DNA of 63,012 nucleotides from an uncultured Gammaproteobacteria bacterium (GTDB lineage Bacteria; Pseudomonadota; Gammaproteobacteria; Arenicellales; JAANXG01). The notes beneath the pieces were generated by a model. That model did no database searches. It saw nothing but the letters and a program-made list of their open reading frames with translations, and was not told the origin of the DNA. Location of the stretch: assembly GCA_947259705.1 (NCBI GenBank), contig CAMYNL010000013.1, positions 1 through 63,012 of the forward strand, given 5' to 3'. Both the position numbers and the translations under genes were made by a program. This document shows positions 24,179-33,070 of this stretch, one piece after another (within the stretch, counting starts at the first letter, position 1; each line of letters begins with the position of its first letter).

Positions 24179-26779
24179 ATGCGGATGGATAAACTCACAG
24201 CAAAGTTTCAACTGGCACTGGCGGACGCGCAAAGCCTCGCGGTGGGGCGGGATCATCAGTTCATTGAGCCCCTGCACGTGATGATCGCGATGCTCGATCA
24301 GGAGGGCGGCAGCGTACGCCATTTGCTTACCCAGGCAGACGTCAATGTCAATAAGCTGCGCTCCTCACTGGGCGAGGCCCTCGACCAGCTGCCCCAGGTC
24401 CAGGGCGATGCCGGGGACGTACACATCTCCAATGATCTCGGCAGGCTGCTGAACCAGACCGACAAGCTGGCGCAGCAGCGGCAGGACGCCTACATCTCCA
24501 GCGAGCTATTCGTGCTGGCGGCCCTCGACGACAAGGGTACGCTGGGACGCCTGCTGCAGCAGGCGGGCGCCGCGAAGGGCAGCCTGGAGCAGGCCATCGA
24601 GAATGTGCGCGGTGGTCAGAAGGTGGATGACCCCAACGCCGAGGAACAACGCCAGGCGCTGGAGAAATACACCATCGACATGACCGAACGGGCGGAACAG
24701 GGCAAGCTGGACCCCGTGATCGGGCGTGACGACGAGATCCGGCGCACCATTCAGGTGCTGCAGCGCCGGACCAAGAACAACCCGGTGCTCATCGGCGAAC
24801 CCGGTGTCGGCAAGACCGCCATCGTCGAGGGTCTTGCGCAGCGCATCGTCAACGCGGAAGTCCCGGAGGGCATCCAGGGCAGGCGGCTGTTGGCGCTGGA
24901 CATGGGCGCGCTGATTGCCGGGGCCAAGTTCCGCGGCGAGTTCGAAGAACGCCTGAAGGCGGTGCTGAACGACCTCGCCAAGCAGGAAGGCCAGATCATC
25001 CTGTTCATCGACGAGCTGCATACCGTGGTCGGCGCCGGCAAGGCGGAGGGGGCGATGGATGCCGGCAACATGCTCAAGCCGGCCCTGGCGCGCGGAGAGC
25101 TGCACTGCATCGGCGCCACCACGTTGGACGAGTACCGGAAATACCTGGAAAAGGACGCCGCCCTGGAGCGGCGTTTCCAGAAGGTGCTGGTGGACGAACC
25201 GAACGTGGAGGATACCATCGCCATCCTGCGCGGCCTGAAAGAAAAGTACGAGGTCCATCACGGCGTCGATATCTCCGATCCCGCGATCGTGGCGGCCGCG
25301 ACGCTGTCGCACCGTTACATCACCGACCGCAAGCTGCCGGACAAGGCCATCGACCTGGTCGACGAGTCGGCCAGCCGCATCCGCATGGAGATTGACTCCA
25401 AGCCCGAGGAGATGGACCGCCTCGACCGGCGTTTGATACAGCTCAAGATCGAGCGCGAGGCGCTGAAGAAGGAAACGGATGAGGCGTCCAAGAAGCGGCT
25501 GGCCGATCTCGAGAAACAGATCGCCGACCTGGAGCGGGAGTACTCGGAGCTGGAAGAGGTCTGGAAGTCGGAGAAGGCGGCGGTGCAGGGTGCGCAGCAC
25601 ATCAAGGAGGAACTCGACCAGGCGCGGCTGGAGATGGAGACGGCGCGCCGGGCCGGGGACTACGAGCGCATGTCGGAGCTGCAGTATGGCCGCATACCCG
25701 AGCTGGAGCACCAACTGCAGGCGGCGCAGGACGTGGAGCAGCATGAAACCCGGCTGCTGCGCAACAGCGTGACCGAGGAGGAGATCGCGGAAGTGGTCTC
25801 CAAGTGGACCGGCATCCCGGTGTCCAAGATGCTGGAAGGGGAACGCGACAAGCTATTGCGCATGGAGGACGAACTGCACGAGCGCGTCATCGGCCAGCAC
25901 GAGGCTATCGAGGCGGTGGCCAATGCCATCCGGCGGTCGCGGGCCGGCCTGTCCGATCCCAACCGGCCCTACGGGTCGTTCCTGTTTCTCGGCCCCACCG
26001 GGGTGGGCAAGACCGAGTTGTGCAAGGCGCTGGCGGAATTCCTGTTCGACACCGAGGACGCTATGGTGCGCATAGACATGTCCGAGTTCATGGAGAAACA
26101 CTCTGTGGCGCGCCTGATCGGCGCACCACCAGGCTATGTCGGCTACGAGGAGGGCGGCTATCTGACCGAGGCCGTGCGGCGCAAACCTTATTCGGTAATC
26201 CTGATGGACGAGGTAGAGAAGGCCCACCCGGATGTGTTCAACGTACTGCTCCAGGTGCTCGACGACGGTCGGCTCACCGACGGCCAGGGACGCACCGTGG
26301 ATTTTCGCAACACAGTGATCATCATGACCTCCAACCTGGGTTCCCAGGTGATCCAGGAACTGGCCGGCGAGGAACACTACGACGCGATGAAACAGGCGGT
26401 GATGGAGATCGTGGGACAGCATTTCCGGCCGGAGTTCATCAACCGCGTCGATGACCTCGTGGTGTTCCATCCGCTGGGACGCGAGCAGCTGCACGCCATT
26501 GCCAGGATCCAGATCCAGTACCTGCGTGAACGCCTGCGGGCGCGTGATATGGACCTGGAACTGAGCGACGCCGCGCTGGACAAGCTGGCGGCGGTGGGTT
26601 TCGACCCGGTGTATGGGGCGCGGCCACTGAAGCGGGCTATCCAGAATATGCTGGAGAACGCACTGGCGCAGGAGATACTGGGCGGCCGCTTCTCTGCCGG
26701 GGACCTGGTCAAGGTCGGCGTAGAAAACGAGCAGTTCGTGTTCGAGAAGGGAGTGCTGGCGGAAGTGATGGTGGCCTAG
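24179..26779 (+). CDS. clpB: ClpB disaggregase
   Basis: Hexameric AAA+ chaperone that pulls proteins out of aggregates together with DnaK. Domains in order: N-domain (about 1-145), NBD1 with Walker [14 protein letters not shown] and Walker [10 protein letters not shown], a long coiled-coil middle domain (about 405-525, [17 protein letters not shown]), NBD2 with Walker [15 protein letters not shown], and a C-terminal D2-small domain. The middle domain and lack of a ClpP-docking loop separate it from ClpA. 866 residues, standard. ATG 24179 gives [21 protein letters not shown] 24161 upstream is less likely. Transcribed from the sigma-32 promoter just upstream. Confidence 0.98.
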   Translation: MRMDKLTAKFQLALADAQSLAVGRDHQFIEPLHVMIAMLDQEGGSVRHLLTQADVNVNKLRSSLGEALDQLPQVQGDAGDVHISNDLGRLLNQTDKLAQQRQDAYISSELFVLAALDDKGTLGRLLQQAGAAKGSLEQAIENVRGGQKVDDPNAEEQRQALEKYTIDMTERAEQGKLDPVIGRDDEIRRTIQVLQRRTKNNPVLIGEPGVGKTAIVEGLAQRIVNAEVPEGIQGRRLLALDMGALIAGAKFRGEFEERLKAVLNDLAKQEGQIILFIDELHTVVGAGKAEGAMDAGNMLKPALARGELHCIGATTLDEYRKYLEKDAALERRFQKVLVDEPNVEDTIAILRGLKEKYEVHHGVDISDPAIVAAATLSHRYITDRKLPDKAIDLVDESASRIRMEIDSKPEEMDRLDRRLIQLKIEREALKKETDEASKKRLADLEKQIADLEREYSELEEVWKSEKAAVQGAQHIKEELDQARLEMETARRAGDYERMSELQYGRIPELEHQLQAAQDVEQHETRLLRNSVTEEEIAEVVSKWTGIPVSKMLEGERDKLLRMEDELHERVIGQHEAIEAVANAIRRSRAGLSDPNRPYGSFLFLGPTGVGKTELCKALAEFLFDTEDAMVRIDMSEFMEKHSVARLIGAPPGYVGYEEGGYLTEAVRRKPYSVILMDEVEKAHPDVFNVLLQVLDDGRLTDGQGRTVDFRNTVIIMTSNLGSQVIQELAGEEHYDAMKQAVMEIVGQHFRPEFINRVDDLVVFHPLGREQLHAIARIQIQYLRERLRARDMDLELSDAALDKLAAVGFDPVYGARPLKRAIQNMLENALAQEILGGRFSAGDLVKVGVENEQFVFEKGVLAEVMVA

Positions 26780-26963
26780 CAGCCGCAACGGACCTGATTG
26801 CGGATTCGCCGCCGCTATCGCAACTGCCACCAGTGTGTCGGCCGGCCGCGGCCGCAGGTGGGTACGTGGTCATGACCGGTGCCGTTGTTGGTAGACTAGC
26901 GCCGATGCGCTCCCACAAACGATCCCCCCGCACGCGGCGCGCCGGACCCATCGCTGATCCCCG

Positions 26964-28133
26964 ATGAACCGGCCCGATCAACCGGTGACCGCCAGGCAGC
27001 TCGCCCTTTATGTGTTCGCCCTGGTGGCCTCGGCGTTCACAAACATCTACATCACCCAGCCGGTGCTTCCGGTGCTGGCGCGGGAGTTCGATGCCTCGGA
27101 ATCGGCCGTGTCGCTCACGGTCTCGGCCGTGGTGATCGGCATCGCCATTGCCAATCTGCCGTTCGGGGTGATCGCCGACCGCTACCGCCTGCGACCCATA
27201 CTGCTGGGCGGCGCGCTCGTGGTGGGGCTGGCGGGGATGATCGGCGCGCTGACTCCAAACCTGAAATGGCTGGTGGCCCTGCGCCTCATTCAGGGACTCG
27301 CGCTGCCCGCGCTGATGACCTGTGTCGCCGCCTACCTGGCGCGGGTGCTGCCGGCGACGCGGCTCAACGTGGTCATGGGCGCCTACGTGTCTGCAACCGT
27401 GGCGGGCGGGCTGGGTGGACGATTGCTGGGGGGCTGGCTGCACCCGCCCACCCATTGGCGCTACGCGATGTTTTCGGCTGCGGTGCTGGTGATGGTGACG
27501 GCGGTGATCGCGGCCTACAGGCTGCCGGACCCGGAGCATGTCCCAGTCAAGCGGGGCGAAGGCGTCCGTTTCCTGGACCTGCTGCGGCGCGGCGAGATCA
27601 TTCGTCCGTTCATTGTCGCCGCCAGCGTGTTCTTTGTTTTCTCCTCGGTCTTCAACTACCTGCCGTTCCGCCTGGCGGCGCCGCCGCTCGAGCTGGCCAC
27701 CGAGACCATTACCGCGCTGTACCTGACCTACGTGGTGGGCATTTTCATTGGACCGCTGTCCGGCAGGTTCAGCGACCGCTTCGGCAATGCGAACACGGTT
27801 ATGATCGGCACCGGGGTTATCGCCTGCGGGGTATTGCTGACCACGGTCGATTCCATGCTGGTTATCGTGGCGGCGATGCTGCTGTTGTGCCTCGGCTTCT
27901 TTGCCGTACACTCGGCCGCCACCGGTGCCCTCAATTCCAGAGTGCAGCACGGTAAGGGTCGGGCCAACGCGTTGTATGTGCTGTTTTACTACCTGGGGGG
28001 CTTCGCCGGCATCTCCCTCAGTGGTTACGCGCTGGAGAACATGGGCTGGAACGGGGTAGTGATGCTGTGCCTGAGCATGCTGCTGCCCAGCCTGGCCATG
28101 GGGGCCTACGCCGCGCGCCTGCGACGGCGCTGA
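26964..28133 (+). CDS. MFS transporter (YnfM/arabinose-efflux-like)
   Basis: 389 residues with twelve predicted helices. The MFS motif A-like loop between helices 2 and 3 is FGVIADRYRLRPILLGG, and its counterpart in the second half is LSGRFSDRFGNANTVMIG. RLIQGLALPALMTC resembles helix 4 of drug or sugar efflux carriers. The substrate is unknown; the family includes sugar and drug exporters. It starts about 185 bases after clpB with no obvious shared function, and is followed by a convergent FAD oxidase gene. Confidence 0.82.
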   Translation: MNRPDQPVTARQLALYVFALVASAFTNIYITQPVLPVLAREFDASESAVSLTVSAVVIGIAIANLPFGVIADRYRLRPILLGGALVVGLAGMIGALTPNLKWLVALRLIQGLALPALMTCVAAYLARVLPATRLNVVMGAYVSATVAGGLGGRLLGGWLHPPTHWRYAMFSAAVLVMVTAVIAAYRLPDPEHVPVKRGEGVRFLDLLRRGEIIRPFIVAASVFFVFSSVFNYLPFRLAAPPLELATETITALYLTYVVGIFIGPLSGRFSDRFGNANTVMIGTGVIACGVLLTTVDSMLVIVAAMLLLCLGFFAVHSAATGALNSRVQHGKGRANALYVLFYYLGGFAGISLSGYALENMGWNGVVMLCLSMLLPSLAMGAYAARLRRR

Positions 28134-28155
28134 CGCCGAAGATAGCCGGCCGGAC

Positions 28156-29535
28156 TCAGACGAACATCTTTCCCGGGTTCATCAGGTCGTCAGGGTCCAG
28201 GCAACGCTTCAGCTGCCGCATCACCGCGACTGCCTCACCGTGCTCCGCCTCCAGGTGCTCGCGCTTTACCAGTCCGACGCCGTGTTCCCCGCTGCAGGTG
28301 CCGCCCATTGACAGGGCGCGCCGGACCAACCGGTCGTTGAACTGTCCGGCGCGCCGCATTTCCTGCTCGTCGTTGACGTCCACCACCATCACCACGTGGA
28401 AATTGCCGTCGCCGACGTGACCCACTATGGGAGCAATCAGTCCGTTTGAGCTGATGTCCTGCCGGGTCGCGAGAATACACTCCGTCAGTCTGGAGATGGG
28501 AACACAGACGTCGGTGGGCCACATCTCGCAGCCGGGCCGCAGTGCCTTGCAGGCATAGGCGACATCGTGGCGAGCCTGCCACAGGCGGCGCTGCTCTTCT
28601 TCGACGGCGGCCCAGCGGAAATCACCACCGCCGTGACTGGCGGCGATCCGGCTCACCATTGTCGCCTGCTCGCGTACGCCGGCATCGGTGCCGTGGAACT
28701 CCAGGAACAGCGTTGGTGACTCCGCATGGGTGAGTCCGGCGTAAGCGTTGACTGCGCTCATCATGGCCTCGTCGAGCAGTTCGATGCGGGCCACCGGGAT
28801 GCCGAGTTGGATGGTCTCGATGACCGTGTTCACGGCGCCGGACAGGTCGGCGAAACCGCACACCGCCGATGACATGGCCGCTGCGCGCCCATGCAACCGC
28901 ATCGTGAGCTCGGTGATGATGCCCAGCGTGCCCTCGGCGCCGACGAACAGATGGGTGAGGTCGTAACCGGCAGCGGATTTCCGCGCCCGTCCGCCGGTAT
29001 GGATGACGCGCCCGTCCGCCAACACCACCGTCAGGCCCAGCACGTTTTCGCGCATGGTCCCGTAGCGCACCGCGTTGGTTCCGGACGCACGGGTCGAGGC
29101 CATGCCGCCGAAGGTGGCGTCGGCGCCGGGATCGACGCTGAAAAATAATCCCTGGTCGCGCAGGTGCCGGTTGAGTTGTTGCCGCCTCACCCCTGCCTGC
29201 ACGGTGGCATCGAGGTCCTCGCCGCGCACCGCGAGGATCGCATTCATTACCCCGAGGTCTATGCACACGCCGCCGCGGGACGCCATGACCTGGCCCTCCA
29301 GTGAGGTCCCCGCCCCGAATGGGACCATGGCTACCCGGTGACGTGCGCAAACACCGGCGATGGCGGCGACTTCCGCGGTCGATTGCGGGAAGGCTACCGC
29401 GTCGGGGAGACTGGCGGCCAAATGGCCCTCGTCCCGGCCATGCAGTTCGCGGGCGTGGCGGGTGCGCGTGAAGCGGTCGCCGAGCAGTTGCTGCAGCTGC
29501 GCGCAGGCGCCGGAGATTTCTAGTGCTTGCGACAT
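28156..29535 (-). CDS. FAD-linked 2-hydroxyacid dehydrogenase (GlcD/D-lactate dehydrogenase type)
   Basis: FAD-binding PCMH-type oxidoreductase of about 459 residues. N-terminal FAD domain: AFPQSTAEVAAIAGVC, VPFGAGTSLEGQVMA, GADATFGGMASTRASGTNA and FVGAEGTLGIITEL. C-terminal FAD-oxidase domain: APIVGHVGDGNFHVVM and the terminal CSGEHGVGLVKREHL, DPDDLMNPGKMF. These are features of GlcD and cytochrome-type D-lactate dehydrogenases. Likely oxidises D-lactate, glycolate or a related 2-hydroxyacid and passes electrons to the quinone pool or cytochrome c. No GlcE/GlcF genes adjacent, which favours a single-subunit D-lactate dehydrogenase. Confidence 0.87.
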   Translation of the reverse strand: MSQALEISGACAQLQQLLGDRFTRTRHARELHGRDEGHLAASLPDAVAFPQSTAEVAAIAGVCARHRVAMVPFGAGTSLEGQVMASRGGVCIDLGVMNAILAVRGEDLDATVQAGVRRQQLNRHLRDQGLFFSVDPGADATFGGMASTRASGTNAVRYGTMRENVLGLTVVLADGRVIHTGGRARKSAAGYDLTHLFVGAEGTLGIITELTMRLHGRAAAMSSAVCGFADLSGAVNTVIETIQLGIPVARIELLDEAMMSAVNAYAGLTHAESPTLFLEFHGTDAGVREQATMVSRIAASHGGGDFRWAAVEEEQRRLWQARHDVAYACKALRPGCEMWPTDVCVPISRLTECILATRQDISSNGLIAPIVGHVGDGNFHVVMVVDVNDEQEMRRAGQFNDRLVRRALSMGGTCSGEHGVGLVKREHLEAEHGEAVAVMRQLKRCLDPDDLMNPGKMFV

Positions 29536-29665
29536 CGGATTTTACGGGTGGCCACGTTGGCGTTGCTCAGCCAAGTCTACTACAGTCCGCGTCCCTGACA
29601 TCGGCTTGGCGGTGGGGGTATCGTGCCCCTCGACCTGAGCGCCAGGACGCTGTCACTGTTGCACC

Positions 29666-30637
29666 ATGGAACCGCATTTGAAACAGGCCCTCAGCCAGCC
29701 TCGCAAGTGCACGCCGGACATCCTGCCGCCGGGGGTGCTGCTCACCCTGTGCGCAGCGTTCTGGGCTGCAAACGCCATCGTCGGCAAGGCGGTGAGCGAC
29801 CACATACCCGCCTTCAGCCTCTCGTTCTGGCGCTGGATACTGGCGTTGCTGATCATCCTTCCCTTCGCCTGGCGCGCGGTGCTGAGGCAGCGACGCTTCT
29901 ACCTCAGACACTGGCCGTTCCTGTGGTTGATCTCGCTGTTGAGCATCGCACTGTTTAACACCTTGCTTTACTGGTCCTTGAACTGGACCAGCGCAATAAA
30001 CACCGGCGTCATCAGTGCGTCAATGCCTGTTTTCATCCTGCTGTTGAATGCCTGGACGGGGGATGAGAAGACCTATCCGCGGCAGTACCTGGGCGCAGCG
30101 CTGGGGATCGCAGGCGTGGTCTGGGTGATTAGTCGTGGCGATCTGGCGGCACTGGCCGGCTTCGATCTCAATCGCGGGGACGGGCTGATACTGATCGCGG
30201 TAATCAGCTGGTCGTTCTACTCGGTGTTGCTCAAGCGGTTGCCGGGCGGGGTGGATCCACTGGGGCTGTTGACAGTGATGATCGCATTCGGCCTGACCGG
30301 GATCGCGCCGTTCTATGCGTGGGACCTGCTGCATGCACTGTACCCGGTCGTAGACGCCACCACAGTGGGTACGTTTCTGTTCGTGGCGATCTTCCCGTCG
30401 CTGCTGGCCTACGTGTTCTGGCAGCGCGGGGTGGCGCGCGGGGGCGCCAATCTGGCCGGCATGTTCGTCAACCTGATTCCGCTGTTCGTCGCCCTGATGG
30501 CGGTGGGGCTACTGGGGGAGACTCTGGCGTTGCACCACGCGGGGGGGCTCGTGTTGATCTTCGCCGGAATATGGGTTGCCGGACGGCCGCGGCGGTCAAC
30601 GCATATTGACGGCCCGCGCAAGCTGCGTGACATTTAG
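29666..30637 (+). CDS. EamA/DMT-family transporter
   Basis: 323 residues with ten predicted helices arranged as two EamA repeats. Repeat 1 starts LLTLCAAFWAANAIVGKAVS and contains SFWRWILALLIILPFA; repeat 2 starts LILIAVISWSFYSVLLKRLP and ends ETLALHHAGGLVLIFAGIWVA. Family members export amino acids, metabolites or drugs; the substrate cannot be inferred. It is divergent from the FAD oxidase and followed 70 bases later by a metallo-hydrolase gene on the same strand. Confidence 0.85.
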   Translation: MEPHLKQALSQPRKCTPDILPPGVLLTLCAAFWAANAIVGKAVSDHIPAFSLSFWRWILALLIILPFAWRAVLRQRRFYLRHWPFLWLISLLSIALFNTLLYWSLNWTSAINTGVISASMPVFILLLNAWTGDEKTYPRQYLGAALGIAGVVWVISRGDLAALAGFDLNRGDGLILIAVISWSFYSVLLKRLPGGVDPLGLLTVMIAFGLTGIAPFYAWDLLHALYPVVDATTVGTFLFVAIFPSLLAYVFWQRGVARGGANLAGMFVNLIPLFVALMAVGLLGETLALHHAGGLVLIFAGIWVAGRPRRSTHIDGPRKLRDI

Positions 30638-30707
30638 CTTCGGGACCGCGATCCCGGATCAGATACATCCGAAGATCGTACAGATCGTAAAGGAGGAGAA
30701 GGAAGCC

Positions 30708-31514
30708 ATGCGCATCAGATTGGCCGTAAGGCTATGTGTATTGTTGGCGGCTCCTGCTGCAAATGCCTGGGAGCTGCAGTGGTATGGCCACGCTGCGTTT
30801 CGCGTCGTATCGCCGACCGGGAATGTCATATTGATCGACCCGTTCATCAGCAAGAACCCGAAGACACCGGTGGAACTCAAGGACCTGTCCAAGCTGGGCA
30901 AGGTGGACTTGATACTGTTGAACCACGGCCACGGCGACCACATTGGTGCTACCGCGAGGATATCCAAAACTACCGGTGCCAAGGTCGTGGTGAATTCTGA
31001 TCTGGGCCGGACATTGAACTCTCTCGGTCGGGTGCCCTACCAGCGTCTGATCCGCGTCAACAAGAGCGGCTCGACCAGGCCGCTGGAAGCGAACATCACC
31101 ATCACCATGGTGCGCGCCGAGCATAGTTCCGAGGTGGTCGAGAAAGACCCCGAAACCAAGGCCGAAAGAATTCACCCCGGCGGCGAGCCGGTGGGTTTCA
31201 TCATTGAGCTGGAAAACGGCTACAAGATCTATCACGCGGGTGATACCGGGGTATTCGCGGATATGAAGTTCATCGCGGACTACTCCCGGCCCGACCTCGC
31301 GCTGCTGCCCATCGGGGGCCAACTGGTCATGGATTCGGCCCATGCGGCCTACGCGGTGAAGAAGCTGCTGCGGACGCCGACCGTCGTCCCCATCCATTAC
31401 GGGACGATCCCGCCACTGACGGGTACGCCGGAACAGTTCATCGCCGCACTCGGGGACTATACGGGCGAGGTGCTGGTGATGAAACCGGGCGAAATCCGGA
31501 AATTTCCCGATTGA
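30708..31514 (+). CDS. Exported metal-dependent hydrolase of the MBL fold (UPF0173-like)
   Basis: 268 residues. A signal peptide (RLAVRLCVLLAAPAANA) precedes a metallo-beta-lactamase fold related to UmuL/UPF0173 hydrolases. Metal motif LLNHGHGDHIG (HxHxDH) is intact; other ligands are in VRAEHSSEV, IYHAGDTGVFADM and VVPIHYGTIPPLTG. ATG 30708 follows aaggaggag, an excellent ribosome site. Most UPF0173 proteins are cytosolic, so the signal peptide is notable. Substrate unknown. Confidence 0.85.
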   Translation: MRIRLAVRLCVLLAAPAANAWELQWYGHAAFRVVSPTGNVILIDPFISKNPKTPVELKDLSKLGKVDLILLNHGHGDHIGATARISKTTGAKVVVNSDLGRTLNSLGRVPYQRLIRVNKSGSTRPLEANITITMVRAEHSSEVVEKDPETKAERIHPGGEPVGFIIELENGYKIYHAGDTGVFADMKFIADYSRPDLALLPIGGQLVMDSAHAAYAVKKLLRTPTVVPIHYGTIPPLTGTPEQFIAALGDYTGEVLVMKPGEIRKFPD

Positions 31515-31912
31515 GCGTGAAGATGCGCCGCCTGAGGCGTTGAGGGCGGACCGCCCGAGGGCAGGCGGGACGCGGCGTATGGGGAAAATCGCAGCCAAAT
31601 GCCTTACTATTCGGGTATGCGTCAACGCGACGGCCATGCCTGTGCCTGATCGACGGGTTAAGTCTTGCGCCCCGGGGCTGTTGCTGGCTGCAGTTGGACT
31701 TGCCGACGCCCATGAAATCTCGACAGCGCCACCACCCCGGCGCGGGACGCCGCTGGGGTGTGATCAGGTTCGCCGTCGTCTACGCTTGACGGTTAAATAC
31801 ATCTAAGTCGGAGGCACGCCACGGTGATCCGGGCATGCGCCTGCCTGCTGCTCCTGCAGTCAGGGGGTGGCGACACGGGGCCGGATGGCGCGACGCAACT
31901 CTGGAGTCGATA
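31515..31912. other. Intergenic region without a clear gene
   Basis: About 400 bases between the hydrolase and nucleotidyltransferase genes. The first part has GC-rich inverted segments (around 31525-31570: GCGCCGCC, GAGGCG, GGGCGG, CCGCCC) that could terminate the hydrolase transcript. Open frames here show no domain or ribosome site, and I do not call a gene. Confidence 0.4.
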
Positions 31913-33043
31913 ATGAAAGCAATGATCCTCGCAGCAGGCAAAGGCACCCGCGTGCAGCCATTGACCTACGAGGTGCCCAAGCCCATGGTGCCCATCCTGG
32001 GCAAACCGGTGATGGAGTACCTCGTCGAGGAGCTGGCTCGTCACGGTGTGCGGGAGATCATGGTCAACATCAGCCACCTGCCGGAGCAGATCGAGCGTTA
32101 TTTCGGGGATGGTCGACGCTGGGGCCTGCAGATCGGTTATTCCTTCGAGGGCCATATCGAGGACGGCAAGATCGTGGCCACGCCGGTCGGATCGGCGGGC
32201 GGCCTGAAGCGCATCCAGGATTTCAGCGGCTTCTTTGACGACACCTTCATTGTCGTCTGTGGTGACGCGCTGATAGACCTGGACCTGACCTCGGCCGTAC
32301 GCCGACACTGGCAGCAGGGGGCGGCAGCCAGCATCTGTGTGCACAAGGTGCCACAGACCAGGGTGTCCAACTACGGCGTAGTGGTCTGCGACGATGACGG
32401 CCGCATCACCTCCTTTCAGGAGAAACCCGCGGTCAGCGAGGCCCGGTCCAACCTGGTCAACACCGGAATCTACATATTCGAACCCGAGGTGTTGGATCTC
32501 ATTCCCTCGGGCCAGGCGTACGATATCGGCAGCGAGCTGTTTCCCCAGATCGTGGCGAATGATCTGCCTTTCTACGCCATCCATGAACCCTTCAACTGGG
32601 TGGATATCGGCCGGCTGAGCGATTACTGGGAGGCCAACCAGCAATTGATGCAGGGCAAGCTGCGGGATATCAAGATGCCGGGGCGGGAGGTGCAGCCCGG
32701 GATCTGGACCGGCCTGAACGTCTCGGTGGACTGGTCGGACGTGCACATCGAGGGGCCGGTCTATATCGGGGCCAGCTCCAGGATCGAGGCCGGTGCCGAG
32801 ATCATCGGCCCGACCTGGATCGGACACGGATGTCACGTTGAGCGGGGAGCGGTTATTTCACGCAGCATACTGTTCCAGTACACCCGCATCGGTTCCGCCG
32901 GCTGCGTGGAGGACTCCATGGTGTTCGGCCGCTACTGCGTGGACAAGGACGGCAACGCGGCGCACGAGAGGGACGCCGAGCTGGACTGGGTCGGGGACGC
33001 CCGGGTGCGCCAGGGCCAGGGCGCCGTCACCGCCATACGCTGA
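31913..33043 (+). CDS. Sugar-1-phosphate nucleotidyltransferase with left-handed beta-helix
   Basis: 376 residues. N-terminal Rossmann-like nucleotidyltransferase domain with GKGTRVQPLTYEVPKPM, VCGDALIDLDLTSAV and ITSFQEKPAV. A C-terminal hexapeptide-repeat beta-helix follows (VYIGASSRIEAGAEIIGPTW, IGHGCHVERGAVISRSIL). It most resembles mannose-1-phosphate guanylyltransferase-like or GlmU-like enzymes, which make NDP-sugars for polysaccharides or glycolipids. Which nucleotide and sugar cannot be told. ATG 31913 starts at the conserved MKAMILAAG; the longer upstream frame has no homology. No glycosyltransferase genes adjacent. Confidence 0.87.
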   Translation: MKAMILAAGKGTRVQPLTYEVPKPMVPILGKPVMEYLVEELARHGVREIMVNISHLPEQIERYFGDGRRWGLQIGYSFEGHIEDGKIVATPVGSAGGLKRIQDFSGFFDDTFIVVCGDALIDLDLTSAVRRHWQQGAAASICVHKVPQTRVSNYGVVVCDDDGRITSFQEKPAVSEARSNLVNTGIYIFEPEVLDLIPSGQAYDIGSELFPQIVANDLPFYAIHEPFNWVDIGRLSDYWEANQQLMQGKLRDIKMPGREVQPGIWTGLNVSVDWSDVHIEGPVYIGASSRIEAGAEIIGPTWIGHGCHVERGAVISRSILFQYTRIGSAGCVEDSMVFGRYCVDKDGNAAHERDAELDWVGDARVRQGQGAVTAIR

Positions 33044-33070
33044 GTCGGAAGCGGGGACCCGGGCCCGTGC

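Noticed and set aside
24506-25744. Long open frame antisense to clpB (about 412 codons); similar ones antisense to nadE, the MFS gene at 27 kb and the oligopeptide ATPase
   Set aside because: High GC makes long antisense frames common; these mirror codon structure of well-identified genes and have no domains of their own.
31540-31806. Plus-strand frame of 88 codons before the nucleotidyltransferase gene
   Set aside because: No ribosome site, no domain, composition like random GC-rich DNA.
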